The translations under genes were made by a program, and so were the position numbers. The notes under the pieces are model-generated. The model saw only the letters and a list, made by a program, of their open reading frames with translations. It was not told where the DNA came from and ran no database searches. A DNA stretch of 64,000 nucleotides from Saccharicrinis sp963667815. GTDB taxonomy: Bacteria > Bacteroidota > Bacteroidia > Bacteroidales > Marinilabiliaceae. Every line of letters begins with the position of its first letter. Within the stretch, counting starts at the first letter, position 1. This document shows positions 52,527 to 61,353 of the stretch, in pieces. Location: the NCBI GenBank assembly GCA_963667815.1, contig OY764020.1, one strand, 5' to 3'.

Positions 52527-52548
52527 TCTCATGTTTCTAAACATGAGA
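52527..52548. terminator. Hairpin after hsp20
   Basis: Perfect 10-bp inverted repeat TCTCATGTTT (52527-52536 and 52539-52548) with a 2-base loop, 30 bases after the stop. No T-run, so an mRNA-stabilising hairpin or protein site is as likely as termination. Confidence 0.4.
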
Positions 52549-52765
52549 GATGAAATATAGGCAATGCTTTATGAAAATAGGAATATTTGAAATATAAACG
52601 TTGCCCCTAAATGCTTGTGAGTATTATGAGAAATAGCATTTGGAAGGGTACTTTGAAGTCTAAAATCAATTCTTGTCTTGATGCTTACGTTCAATGTGTT
52701 TATATAAAGTCGTATTAGCAAGTAAAATATGGTTATGATTTTATAAATCATCTAAAAAAAATATC

Positions 52766-53623
52766 ATGAACTATTTATATTTAGTTGTTCCTTTTATAAT
52801 ACTTTTTTTCTCAGGAATAAGAATAGTAAGGCCAACGCACCGTGGCCTTATTGAGCGACTTGGAAAATATAAGAAGCTTGCTGGTGCAGGCTTTCATTGG
52901 ATTATTCCAATTGTTGAAAGAATATACATGATTAATATTACAGAACAAATGGTTGATGCTGAGCCTCAGGAAATTATTACCAATGATAATCTGAACGCTA
53001 GTGTTGATGCTCAGGTTTATTTTCGTGTTAAATCAGATGAAAGTAGCGTAAAAGGTTCAACCTATGATGTAGATAATTACCAGTGGCAGATTGTTAATCT
53101 GGCAAGAACTACGCTGCGTAATATTATTGGAACTCTTACTTTAAAATCAGCCAATAGTGAGCGTGGTAAAATTAATACGGAACTGCACGAAACTCTTCAT
53201 AAAGAAACAAAAAGCTGGGGTATTGAAATTATCAGAACTGAATTGAAACAAATTGATCCGCCTACTGATGTTCAGGAAACCATGAATAAGGTGGTGAAAG
53301 CTGAAAACGAGAAGATAGCTGCTATTGACTCAGCTACTGCCGCAGAAACTGTTGCCGATGGAGTAAAGCGTGCTAAAATTAAAGAAGCAGAAGGCTATAA
53401 ACGAGCAAAAATACTGCATGCAGAAGGTGAGGCTGAGGCCATAAAGTTAGTTAATGAAGCAGCTGATAAATATTTTGTGGGAAATGCCCAGATGTTGAGA
53501 AAATTAGAAGCAGTAGAAGAGTCCTTAAAAAGCAATGCGAAAATTGTAATTCCTACAGGAAATGAGTTAATCAATGTTATTGGAGATATAGCCGGATTAT
53601 TACCTATATCAAAAAAAACATAG
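52766..53623 (+). CDS. SPFH/band 7 (stomatin-like) membrane protein
   Basis: A 285-residue protein with one N-terminal membrane helix (YLYLVVPFIILFFSGI), the band-7 signature RPTHRGLIERLGKYKKLAGAG and TEQMVDAEPQEIITNDNLNA, then a charged coiled coil (VKAENEKIAAIDSATAAETV, AEGEAEAIKLV). Ends with the hydrophobic IGDIAGLLPISKK. Stomatin-like proteins form membrane rings. It belongs to the same stress-related gene run. Confidence 0.93.
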   Translation: MNYLYLVVPFIILFFSGIRIVRPTHRGLIERLGKYKKLAGAGFHWIIPIVERIYMINITEQMVDAEPQEIITNDNLNASVDAQVYFRVKSDESSVKGSTYDVDNYQWQIVNLARTTLRNIIGTLTLKSANSERGKINTELHETLHKETKSWGIEIIRTELKQIDPPTDVQETMNKVVKAENEKIAAIDSATAAETVADGVKRAKIKEAEGYKRAKILHAEGEAEAIKLVNEAADKYFVGNAQMLRKLEAVEESLKSNAKIVIPTGNELINVIGDIAGLLPISKKT

Positions 53624-53656
53624 TAATTAAGTGGTATAAGTTTAATAATTGCTATC

Positions 53657-53908
53657 ATGAAAAAATCAGTTTTGAAACACCTTACGATAATAGGTTTTGT
53701 TAATGGCAAAGACTTAACAAAATGCGAATTATTGGAAAAAGAAATGGATAGAGCAAAGGTAAAATTAGAGCGTGCTAAAACAGAAGTTGAAGATGCTAAG
53801 AAAAAACTAATTCATGCGAAAAAAGAAGTCAAGGAAACCAAACATAAGTTAGAGATGGCTATAGTTGAATCCCTTGAGAAAATTGAACGTGAGAAAAAAA
53901 TATATTGA
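53657..53908 (+). CDS. Small coiled-coil protein
   Basis: An 83-residue, highly charged protein. Residues 25-80 form repeated seven- and eleven-residue helical units (DRAKVKLERAKTEVEDAKKK, LIHAKKEVKETKHKLEMA), predicting one long amphipathic helix. It is 33 bases downstream of the SPFH gene, which itself ends in a coiled coil, so it may bind that protein (inference). Not recognised as a named family; resembles apolipoprotein- or LEA-like repeats. Confidence 0.6.
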   Translation: MKKSVLKHLTIIGFVNGKDLTKCELLEKEMDRAKVKLERAKTEVEDAKKKLIHAKKEVKETKHKLEMAIVESLEKIEREKKIY

Positions 53909-54070
53909 CCTAATTAACGATTCCACTTACGTAGGGAATATTATTTTAAAAGGTTTAATACTGAATATATTAAGAATAAATACAAAGAGGTTTTAAAGAG
54001 TTTTACGGAATGTTCTCAGTAAGTTGCAGTTGTTGAAATAAATAGGAGGTAGTGAAAATCAATATTCGAT

Positions 54071-55234
54071 ATGATTGCTTCAATTATTATTGATCCAATT
54101 CTTTCCAAGTTCGTCATACTCTCAATGGTCATAATTGTCGTAGGCTTTTTGTTGAGGGTATTAAAACAGCCTTCTGTTGTTACTTATTTAATTGTGGGTG
54201 TTTTGGTTGGACCATTTGGGCTCGAGCTTATTACAGACGAAATCTTCATTACAAACCTTGGTTCTCTGGGTTTGGTTTTACTCTTGTTTTTTATTGGGAT
54301 GGAAATTCATTTGCCAAGTTTAATAACGAATTGGCGTGTTTCAGTACTAGGAACTTCAATTCAAGTCATTGTAAGTATAATAATTGTATGGGTTCTGGGT
54401 AGGTTCTTCAATTGGAAAATTAACCAGATTGTTATGCTGGGTTTTGTTATTAGTTTAAGTAGTTCTGCAGTAATTGTAAAACTCTTACAAGAACGAAATG
54501 AATTAAAGTCAAAAGTGGGGCAAATTGTTCTTGGAGTGCTTATTGTTCAAGATGTTTTGATTGTTCCCATGCTTATTGTAATGAGTTACATGGGAGGCGA
54601 TAAACCACCTATTGCCGAAATGGTAAAACAAGTAATCGGTGGCGTGTTAATTATTGGGATAATCGTTTATGTTTATAAAACTAAGGAAATAAAGTTACCT
54701 TTTATGAAATATATTGAGAGCGATCATGAGGTACAAGTTTTTGTTGCTTTTACCTTATGTTTTGGGTTTTCGATATTAACTGCACTTTTGGGATTATCAT
54801 CGGCTTTAGGGGCGTTTATTGCAGGCATTGTTTTATCATCTGCGAAATCGACACAATGGGTGCATGACAGCCTGCATGCTTTTAAAATTATGTTTGTTGC
54901 CCTGTTTTTTGTTTCTGTGGGGATGTTAATTGATTTGCAATTTGTAAAAGAGAATGCAATTATTATCAGTTCTCTAGTGTTTATTGTTTTTATTGTTAAT
55001 AATACTGTAAATGTTATTATCATGCATCTTTTTTGTAAAGACTGGAAAGTTAGTTTTTATGCAGGTGCTTTATTGTCTCAGATTGGAGAATTTAGTTTTA
55101 TAATAGGATCTACTGGATATTACTCGGGAATTATTGATATTTACGACTATCAGGTTGTAATTAGCACAATTGCACTTACCTTACTGTTGAGCCCTGTTTG
55201 GGTCAGTTTGACAAGGAAAATCATAAAAGATTAA
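54071..55234 (+). CDS. CPA2-family cation/proton antiporter 2
   Basis: A 387-residue membrane antiporter, distinct from that at 50404. Typical parts are VVTYLIVGVLVGPFGLELI, LLLFFIGMEIHLPSL, VISLSSSAVIVKLLQERNEL and VLIVQDVLIVPMLIVM, the KefB/CPA2 pattern with the QD motif. No RCK/TrkA-N domain is attached. It would regulate ion balance or pH. Convergent to the GT4 gene with a 54-base gap. Confidence 0.9.
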   Translation: MIASIIIDPILSKFVILSMVIIVVGFLLRVLKQPSVVTYLIVGVLVGPFGLELITDEIFITNLGSLGLVLLLFFIGMEIHLPSLITNWRVSVLGTSIQVIVSIIIVWVLGRFFNWKINQIVMLGFVISLSSSAVIVKLLQERNELKSKVGQIVLGVLIVQDVLIVPMLIVMSYMGGDKPPIAEMVKQVIGGVLIIGIIVYVYKTKEIKLPFMKYIESDHEVQVFVAFTLCFGFSILTALLGLSSALGAFIAGIVLSSAKSTQWVHDSLHAFKIMFVALFFVSVGMLIDLQFVKENAIIISSLVFIVFIVNNTVNVIIMHLFCKDWKVSFYAGALLSQIGEFSFIIGSTGYYSGIIDIYDYQVVISTIALTLLLSPVWVSLTRKIIKD

Positions 55235-55288
55235 ACGAAAAAGTCAACAGAAATTGATTTTGCTGATTTAATAATTTGCTGTTTTCTG

Positions 55289-56320
55289 CTACTGTTGCCC
55301 AGTTGTATTCTTTTTTTCAAGAACCTTTTTATATACTTTCAAATAACCTTCAATCATTTTTTGCCGGCTAAACATTGATGATACCCATTTAGTACATTCA
55401 CTTCTGTTGATATGATGTATGTTATCTATGGCATCAACCGCTTCATCTATATTTTTAACTAAAAAACCTGTTTTTTCATGAAGAATTAGTTCGGGCATAG
55501 AGCCTTTATTAAAAGCAATAACAGGAGTGCCGCAAGCCATAGCTTCTGCCACACTTAAGCCAAAAGGTTCATTAAAACTAATGGGATGCAAAAGTGCACA
55601 GGCTAGGCTCAGAAGCTCAAGGCGTTGCTCTGGACCAGAATTACCTACATACACAATATCTTCATTGTTAATATAAGGTTTTATTTTTTGGTTGAAGTAA
55701 TCCTGATCCTGAATAAAACCTGAAATGATCAGTTTTCTTTTTGTTTTTTTTGCAATTTCAATAGCTTCATAGGTGCCTTTTTCAGGGTGAATCCTTCCAA
55801 AATATAGCAAGTAATCATCTGGTTCTCCTCTAAATACAAAATTGTTAATGTTAATGCCGTTGTATACAGTGGCTTCGTAACTTAAATCTGGATGACGATC
55901 TGAATTGCTAATGGAAACATAATGACTAGTGTTGTTATATTTTTTGAACACGGGCACAATTTTAGGCGAGGAAAAACCATGAATGGTCGTAACCATTGGT
56001 GCTTTAATTAGACGTGAATAGCTTAAAGGTAAAAAGTCGTAATTATTATGAATAATATCGAATTGATCTGCTTGTTCCATTAAATGGCTAATATGCAAAC
56101 ACTCTGCTACTTTTGCATCCATAGTAGAATCTTCGGCATAGGCATGAGCGCAAACTGATACCAATTTGCCTTTTGTGTTAGAATCTCCTGTAGCAAACAG
56201 GGTTACATCCATACCTTTTTCAACCAGTCCTTCTGTAATATTTGAAGCGACTTGTTCCCATGGTCCATATTTTAAAGGTGGTGTGCGCCATGCTATTGGT
56301 GCAAGTATTGCGATTTTCAT
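55289..56320 (-). CDS. GT4-family glycosyltransferase
   Basis: A 343-residue GT-B glycosyltransferase. Chosen start MKIAILAPIAWRTPPLKYGPW (56320); the frame opens at 56341. N-terminal Rossmann half has HNNYDFLPL and TTIHGFSSPK; the C-terminal half has LLYFGRIHPEKGTYEAIEIA (nucleotide site), and HPISFNEPFGLSVAEAMACG, the E-x7-E motif. It probably uses a nucleotide-activated sugar. It lies in a minus-strand cluster with GH130 and a GT4-fusion gene. Confidence 0.9.
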   Translation of the reverse strand: MKIAILAPIAWRTPPLKYGPWEQVASNITEGLVEKGMDVTLFATGDSNTKGKLVSVCAHAYAEDSTMDAKVAECLHISHLMEQADQFDIIHNNYDFLPLSYSRLIKAPMVTTIHGFSSPKIVPVFKKYNNTSHYVSISNSDRHPDLSYEATVYNGININNFVFRGEPDDYLLYFGRIHPEKGTYEAIEIAKKTKRKLIISGFIQDQDYFNQKIKPYINNEDIVYVGNSGPEQRLELLSLACALLHPISFNEPFGLSVAEAMACGTPVIAFNKGSMPELILHEKTGFLVKNIDEAVDAIDNIHHINRSECTKWVSSMFSRQKMIEGYLKVYKKVLEKKNTTGQQ

Positions 56321-56396
56321 GATTTTAATATTAGTATCCAATTTCCATTACTAAGTATCTAGCCTGATGGCTTTCATTATTACAATTTTACTCTTT

Positions 56397-57323
56397 TTAG
56401 ATGGCCGGCCTACTGTTGCGTAAGCAATGATCAACCAACGATTCTATGTCAGAGGTTCCTACGCACATTACAGTGTCAGCTCCTCCCCAATAGATTTTTA
56501 TACTGCCATCATCTTCAGGCACTGCTGCACAACAGAATACCACATTATGAACATAGCCAACCAGCTCGTATCGTTCTTCAGGTTGCAAAATCCATTCATC
56601 ACCAACGGCTATTATTTTGGATGGATTTTTTAAATCATGCAAGGCAACACCCAAGCGGTATACGCTTCCATCCATGGTAGGGAAAACACCATGATAAATA
56701 TTTAACCACCCTCGTGGGGTTTTTATAGGTGTTGCTCCTGGGCCTATTTTCATTTCGTCCCAATGGTATTGGAGTGGATTCATAATGAGTTTCGATTCGC
56801 CCCAATATTTTAAATCGGGAGAGTAGGATATCCAGATGGACCAAGGAGATATTTCGGAATGTGGACGGTCGAGTCTGGCATAAAGTCCGTTAAACTTTTC
56901 GGGAAATATAACCACATTTCGATAATCGGCTTCGGTTATTAAAGAAATCCGTTCAATCGTTTCAAAATCTTTTGTTTTTGCCAATCCAATGCGCACTCCA
57001 TGCTTTGAGTAAGCACTATAAGTAATCAGGTATTCATTGTCAATAAAAACAATGCGGGGGTCTTCAACACCATAGGCCTCGTACTCTTTAAATTCTCCAT
57101 GGGTTGCTGGAATCATAAATGGCTTATCTTCTACATTAAAAGAATATCCATCGATACTTGTTGCCTTTCCTAAAATACTTCTGCCATTGAGTTTATGCGA
57201 CCGAAATATCATAACGTACAATCCCTCGTGTTTGACTACAGCTGCATTGTGCACTGTTGCCACAGGATAGGGCACATTATCCTTAGTAAGGATGGGGTTG
57301 TTTTTATATCGTTCAATTACCAT
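56397..57323 (-). CDS. GH130-family beta-mannoside phosphorylase-like protein
   Basis: A 308-residue single-domain GH130 protein. Start chosen at 57323 (MVIERYKNNPILTKDN); 57338 would overlap the upstream gene by eight bases. Signature GVEDPRIVFIDNEYLITYSA with the catalytic Asp, VVIFPEKFNGLYARLDRP, KIGPGATPIKTPRGWLNIYHG and GYVHNVVFCCAAV. Enzymes of this size phosphorolyse beta-mannosyl disaccharides or short oligosaccharides. Translation coupling with the GT4-fusion is likely. Confidence 0.9.
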   Translation of the reverse strand: MVIERYKNNPILTKDNVPYPVATVHNAAVVKHEGLYVMIFRSHKLNGRSILGKATSIDGYSFNVEDKPFMIPATHGEFKEYEAYGVEDPRIVFIDNEYLITYSAYSKHGVRIGLAKTKDFETIERISLITEADYRNVVIFPEKFNGLYARLDRPHSEISPWSIWISYSPDLKYWGESKLIMNPLQYHWDEMKIGPGATPIKTPRGWLNIYHGVFPTMDGSVYRLGVALHDLKNPSKIIAVGDEWILQPEERYELVGYVHNVVFCCAAVPEDDGSIKIYWGGADTVMCVGTSDIESLVDHCLRNSRPAI

Positions 57324-57330
57324 GATTTTA

Positions 57331-59616
57331 TTATTCAAGATTAGTGGTTTCGAATAATGATTGTTGTATATATGTTACCGATCCTTCATGCTTATGAAGC
57401 TCTTCATAGGCTTGCAAAACGGTTAAATGAGAGATGAGATAAGCCAGTGAACTTTCGGCCCCTTGGTTGCGATTTACACCATAACTTTCAAACCCATCAC
57501 AACAACCCTTGGTTTCAAAGTCGTATAAACTCATTCTTAAGTCATTTTCACCTAGAAACCATAGAAATGAGGTGTTTAGCTTTTTAAGGTAGTCCTTGTT
57601 GTTGGTTACAATAAAGGCCTGATGATACATTAAAACCATAGCCATTGCGTCAACAGGTTGCTGCGCATAAACGGAACGGTGTTCATCTTTTTTATACCAC
57701 TTTTCGTTACCAATAACAGACAGATAGTTTTCGTTAAGCGTATGTGAAGTCAAAAAATCCATGCTATTCATGGCCACTTCTAATATACTGTTATCATGGA
57801 GGAATTGAGAGGCATGTAGAAGAGATAAAGGCAAAATTCCATTATCGTAGGCCAGTAAGGTCTCAAACCAACACCAATCTTTTGTTTCGTTTTGTTCATA
57901 GTGGGTCATAAGTCCGTGGGTCATTGCTCTAAGCCTTTCTGTCATGGAATCATCACCTGGACTCGTTTCAAGGTAATAACACATTCCAATTATAGTATTA
58001 GCAATGCTTCGTATTGATTTTAATTTGTCGAAATGTGGTGCCGCTTTAAAGAATATCTCTCGTCCGGTTTGGTAATAAGCATCATTGGGTGCATTTGCCA
58101 TTAAATAACCCAATGCCCAAATAGTTCTCCCAAAAGAATCCTCAGAGCCTACTTCGTCTAAATAATTTCGATTGAAACTTAAAAAATTTCTGAATGTTCC
58201 ATCGTCGTTTTGCATGTAATGGATATAGCTTAAATAGATTGGGCATAATTCTAAGGCGCGTTCATCTTTTATTTGTCTATAAGTCATTAATGCCATTAAC
58301 AAAGCACGTGCATTATCATCTAAACAATAGCCTTCTTTTAGGTTTGGAATACCAAATTTTGCATGTTGTATAATACCAGTATCATCCGTTAATCTGTTTA
58401 TGTGTGTAAGAGAGAAGGGTGGTAAAATCAGTAAATCTAAAATTCCATCTTTTTTTTCAACCTTGTTTGTGCCTTGTTCAACCACTTGTTCTGCAAGGGC
58501 AATGTATTTTTTGCCCGTTAATGGCCAGGTGATTTTTTCGCCATATTCAAGTGCCTTTCTTTTAAGCATGTTGAGTTCGTCAGAATGGTCAAGTAAATCT
58601 GTAACAATAATGGACAAGGCTTCGGAGTCGTTAAAATCAAAAAGCTTTCCTCTACCATTGGCTAATAATTCTTCGGCATGCCAATAGGGTGTTGAAACTA
58701 CAGCTGAGCCAACACCAACTGCATACGAAAGAGTTCCGCTTGTAATTTGAGCTTTGTGCAAATAGGGGGTAATGTAGATGTCTGTTGCAGATAGGTATTT
58801 AAAGAGGTCTTGAACATCTAAAAACTCATTTAAAAATATTACATGTTTTTCTAGATGAAGATTTTTAATGAGTCGCATTAAGTAAATACGATATTCTTCG
58901 CCAGAGTAGCGCAACACATTGGGATGGGTTTTTCCTAAAATCATGTAAACAACATTGGGGTGCTTTTTAATGATAGCAGGCAAGGCCTTAATTACTGTCT
59001 CAATACCTTTGTTACGACCAACAAAACCAAAGGTCATCAGTATTTTTTTATTTTCGAGTTTTAACTCCTTTTTCGATTGTTTTCCGTTGAGTTTAATATC
59101 AGGCACTCCATGATCTATAAATTCAATCTTATCTGCAGGGACATCGTAGATATTAACTAAAAAACCGATGGCTTTATGGCTCATTACCACAATTTTTTGA
59201 GCCATTTTGCATATGGAACTTAAAATTGCCTTTTCGTTATAACTGGGCGTTTTTAAAATGGTATGTAGCGTAACTACCAAAGGGATATGTAAGCGATGTA
59301 TTAAGGGAAGAATGTATACTCCACTTTGTCCTCCAAATATACCAAACTCATGTTCGAGCACACAAACATCAGCTCCGCTATGATTGATGAATTTTGCAGC
59401 TTGTAAATAATCCTCCTGACGTTCTTGCCTAATGATTTGTTTAACCTCATTGGGGTATTTGTAAGTGTTCGAAAAATCATTCATCGCCACTACAAATCCT
59501 TCGTTTGAATATTCATCTTTTTCACTATTGTTTACAACCGAATTAAATAGGTCGTGAGTAAATGCACCAATGCCACATTCGCGCGGTGGGTAGGTGCCTA
59601 TAAATGCGATTTTCAT
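57331..59616 (-). CDS. GT4 glycosyltransferase fused to an alpha/alpha-barrel glycosidase-like domain
   Basis: A 761-residue two-domain protein. Residues 1-375 form a GT4 transferase: FIGTYPPRECGIGAFT, VCVLEHEFGIFGGQSG, MTFGFVGRNKGIETVIKAL and VGSAVVSTPYWHAEELLA. Residues about 390-750 are helical with repeated aromatic motifs (YCLDDNARALLMALMTYRQI, FGRTIWALGYLMA, FETLLAYDNGILPLSLLHAS), as in (alpha/alpha)6 barrels. It may build and trim or sense the same glycan. Last codons overlap the GH130 gene. Confidence 0.88.
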   Translation of the reverse strand: MKIAFIGTYPPRECGIGAFTHDLFNSVVNNSEKDEYSNEGFVVAMNDFSNTYKYPNEVKQIIRQERQEDYLQAAKFINHSGADVCVLEHEFGIFGGQSGVYILPLIHRLHIPLVVTLHTILKTPSYNEKAILSSICKMAQKIVVMSHKAIGFLVNIYDVPADKIEFIDHGVPDIKLNGKQSKKELKLENKKILMTFGFVGRNKGIETVIKALPAIIKKHPNVVYMILGKTHPNVLRYSGEEYRIYLMRLIKNLHLEKHVIFLNEFLDVQDLFKYLSATDIYITPYLHKAQITSGTLSYAVGVGSAVVSTPYWHAEELLANGRGKLFDFNDSEALSIIVTDLLDHSDELNMLKRKALEYGEKITWPLTGKKYIALAEQVVEQGTNKVEKKDGILDLLILPPFSLTHINRLTDDTGIIQHAKFGIPNLKEGYCLDDNARALLMALMTYRQIKDERALELCPIYLSYIHYMQNDDGTFRNFLSFNRNYLDEVGSEDSFGRTIWALGYLMANAPNDAYYQTGREIFFKAAPHFDKLKSIRSIANTIIGMCYYLETSPGDDSMTERLRAMTHGLMTHYEQNETKDWCWFETLLAYDNGILPLSLLHASQFLHDNSILEVAMNSMDFLTSHTLNENYLSVIGNEKWYKKDEHRSVYAQQPVDAMAMVLMYHQAFIVTNNKDYLKKLNTSFLWFLGENDLRMSLYDFETKGCCDGFESYGVNRNQGAESSLAYLISHLTVLQAYEELHKHEGSVTYIQQSLFETTNLE

Positions 59617-59787
59617 ATCTATATAAAGTTAGAATCATAACACAAGTGTAATGATTATTGAACATGGAGATTGGAAGCGTTTAGTCTTTAGAATTGTTGT
59701 TTGAGTTATTGATGTTTTTATTTTTTTTAGTAAAAACGCATGTAACTCAAGGAGCCATTATTTACAAAATATATGGTTAATCAATTA

Positions 59788-59907
59788 CTAAACTTCACTT
59801 TTTCTCATTTTTTCTGCACGTTTTGCAACTTTGGCAGCACGTTTCTCCTTTAAATTTTTTTCGGGAGCCTTTTTGCTACTTTTCTTACTTTCTCTATCTT
59901 TTGACAT
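59788..59907 (-). CDS. Small lysine-rich protein, 39 aa
   Basis: Reads MSKDRESKKSSKKAPEKN, then LKEKRAAKVAKRAEKMRKSEV; the frame opens to 59973 but the upstream part overlaps the histidine kinase end, so ATG 59907 is favoured. Highly basic, low complexity, without a fold prediction. Similar small Lys/Ala-rich proteins occur in Bacteroidota and may bind nucleic acid. A gene at this size stays tentative. Confidence 0.5.
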   Translation of the reverse strand: MSKDRESKKSSKKAPEKNLKEKRAAKVAKRAEKMRKSEV

Positions 59908-59932
59908 ATCGTTTTTATTAGTTATTAAAATA

Positions 59933-60712
59933 TTATTGGTTTGGTGATACAGGTAGTGTGAATTTAATTTCACTGCCTTGATTAAGGTTTGTGACTATCC
60001 ATATTTTGCCCTTGTGAAGACCGATAAACTCTTTGCAAAGCATTAGTCCAAATCCTGTTCCTGCTTCTCCATTCGTGCCCAGCGACGAAATACTGTTTTT
60101 AGAATTGGATAAGGTATTGACAAATTCTTCATCAATACCAACGCCATAATCTTTTATGGTAATCTCAAGAAATCCATTTTCCATTTTCGACATGATATCA
60201 ATGTGTCCATGCTCAAAAGAATACTTGATTGCATTATTCATGAGGTTACGTAGTATGCCTTTAACCATGTTTTTATCAGCATATATCGTATCTCCATTAG
60301 TTACGGTTGAATTAATACCAACATCCTTTTGCGAAGCAAATAGTTTTATATTTTCTATTTCGCTGTTTAAAATTTCATTAAAAATGTAGTATTTAGGTTG
60401 ATAGGGTTTGTTTATATTTTTAGAATTAGCCCATTCCAGCAGGTTGTCAAGCATTAAGTATGTATTATCTGCTGCTTGTAATGAGATAGTGATATATTGT
60501 TTAATTTTATTCTTTTCCAAATCAAATACTTCCTCTTTTAAAAGACTCAAAAAACTAATGATTGTACTCATTTGATTTTTTAAATCATGCCCAAGTATTG
60601 CTAAAAGCTTTTTATTCCCAGCTATTATTTCGTTCTGTTTTTGCTTATGTTTTTTTTTAAGCTCGAATACTTTTGAATTATCAGATGCTAATATGGTGTT
60701 ATTGTCTTTCAT
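59933..60712 (-). CDS. Cytosolic sensor histidine kinase
   Basis: A 259-residue kinase with no membrane or input domain. A short N-terminal coiled coil precedes the H-box LAILGHDLKNQMSTIISFL (phospho-His about residue 54), then the N-box ILRNLMNNAIKYS, the G1 box IKDYGVGIDEEF and G2 box GTGFGLMLCKEF. It probably phosphorylates a response regulator coded elsewhere, or is one part of a multi-component sensor. None of its neighbours is a regulator. Confidence 0.9.
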   Translation of the reverse strand: MKDNNTILASDNSKVFELKKKHKQKQNEIIAGNKKLLAILGHDLKNQMSTIISFLSLLKEEVFDLEKNKIKQYITISLQAADNTYLMLDNLLEWANSKNINKPYQPKYYIFNEILNSEIENIKLFASQKDVGINSTVTNGDTIYADKNMVKGILRNLMNNAIKYSFEHGHIDIMSKMENGFLEITIKDYGVGIDEEFVNTLSNSKNSISSLGTNGEAGTGFGLMLCKEFIGLHKGKIWIVTNLNQGSEIKFTLPVSPNQ

Positions 60713-60840
60713 CTTTTTATAACTTTAACGTTTTAAACATATTCGAAGGAACTGCTTTACAATACTTCTCCTGTGTAAAAAATACGCATGGTTCGTTCAT
60801 ACATTTAATTATTTTATTGCCTAGCCGCATAAATCATCAT

Positions 60841-61191
60841 TTAAATAGAAACGGATTCATAACCATTTTTAATCACAGTTGAAATCATTTTAAACCTTTT
60901 TTTGGCTTTAATATTATTAGAGGTGTGGGCAGGAATTATGATACCCTCACCCGTATTTAGCATGTTTGATTTTTTGTCGATAATAATTTCTGCAGTACCT
61001 TCAATAATCTGAATAAACGTATCAAAGGGAGATGTTTTTTCAGCCAATGCTTCGCCTGTATCAATAGCAACCACATTTACATTTCCGGTTGTTTTTCGGA
61101 TGATTGTTTTGCTCACAACTGAATTTGAAATATATTCAATGATTTCAATTAAAATGTGAGGTTTCGCTTTTTCTATTTCAGGAGTTTGCAT
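60841..61191 (-). CDS. Cupin-domain protein
   Basis: A 116-residue single beta-barrel. Cupin motif 1 region FDTFIQIIEGTAEIIIDKKS and motif 2 region LNTGEGIIIPAHTSNNIKAK; the usual His-x-His of motif 1 is not present (TFIQ), so metal binding is doubtful. A role as a small sensor or isomerase cannot be told apart. Confidence 0.8.
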   Translation of the reverse strand: MQTPEIEKAKPHILIEIIEYISNSVVSKTIIRKTTGNVNVVAIDTGEALAEKTSPFDTFIQIIEGTAEIIIDKKSNMLNTGEGIIIPAHTSNNIKAKKRFKMISTVIKNGYESVSI

Positions 61192-61353
61192 AGATACCTA
61201 TTTAAGTATTAAAGGTATCTCATTGTAAAGGCGAATGTATTATACAATTGAATGTTTTATTTACATCATTCACACATTTCAGAGGTAGAATAATTTATAT
61301 GGTATCATAGAATTACTAGATTAACTCCAATGATTTGTTAATTTTTATGGCTT

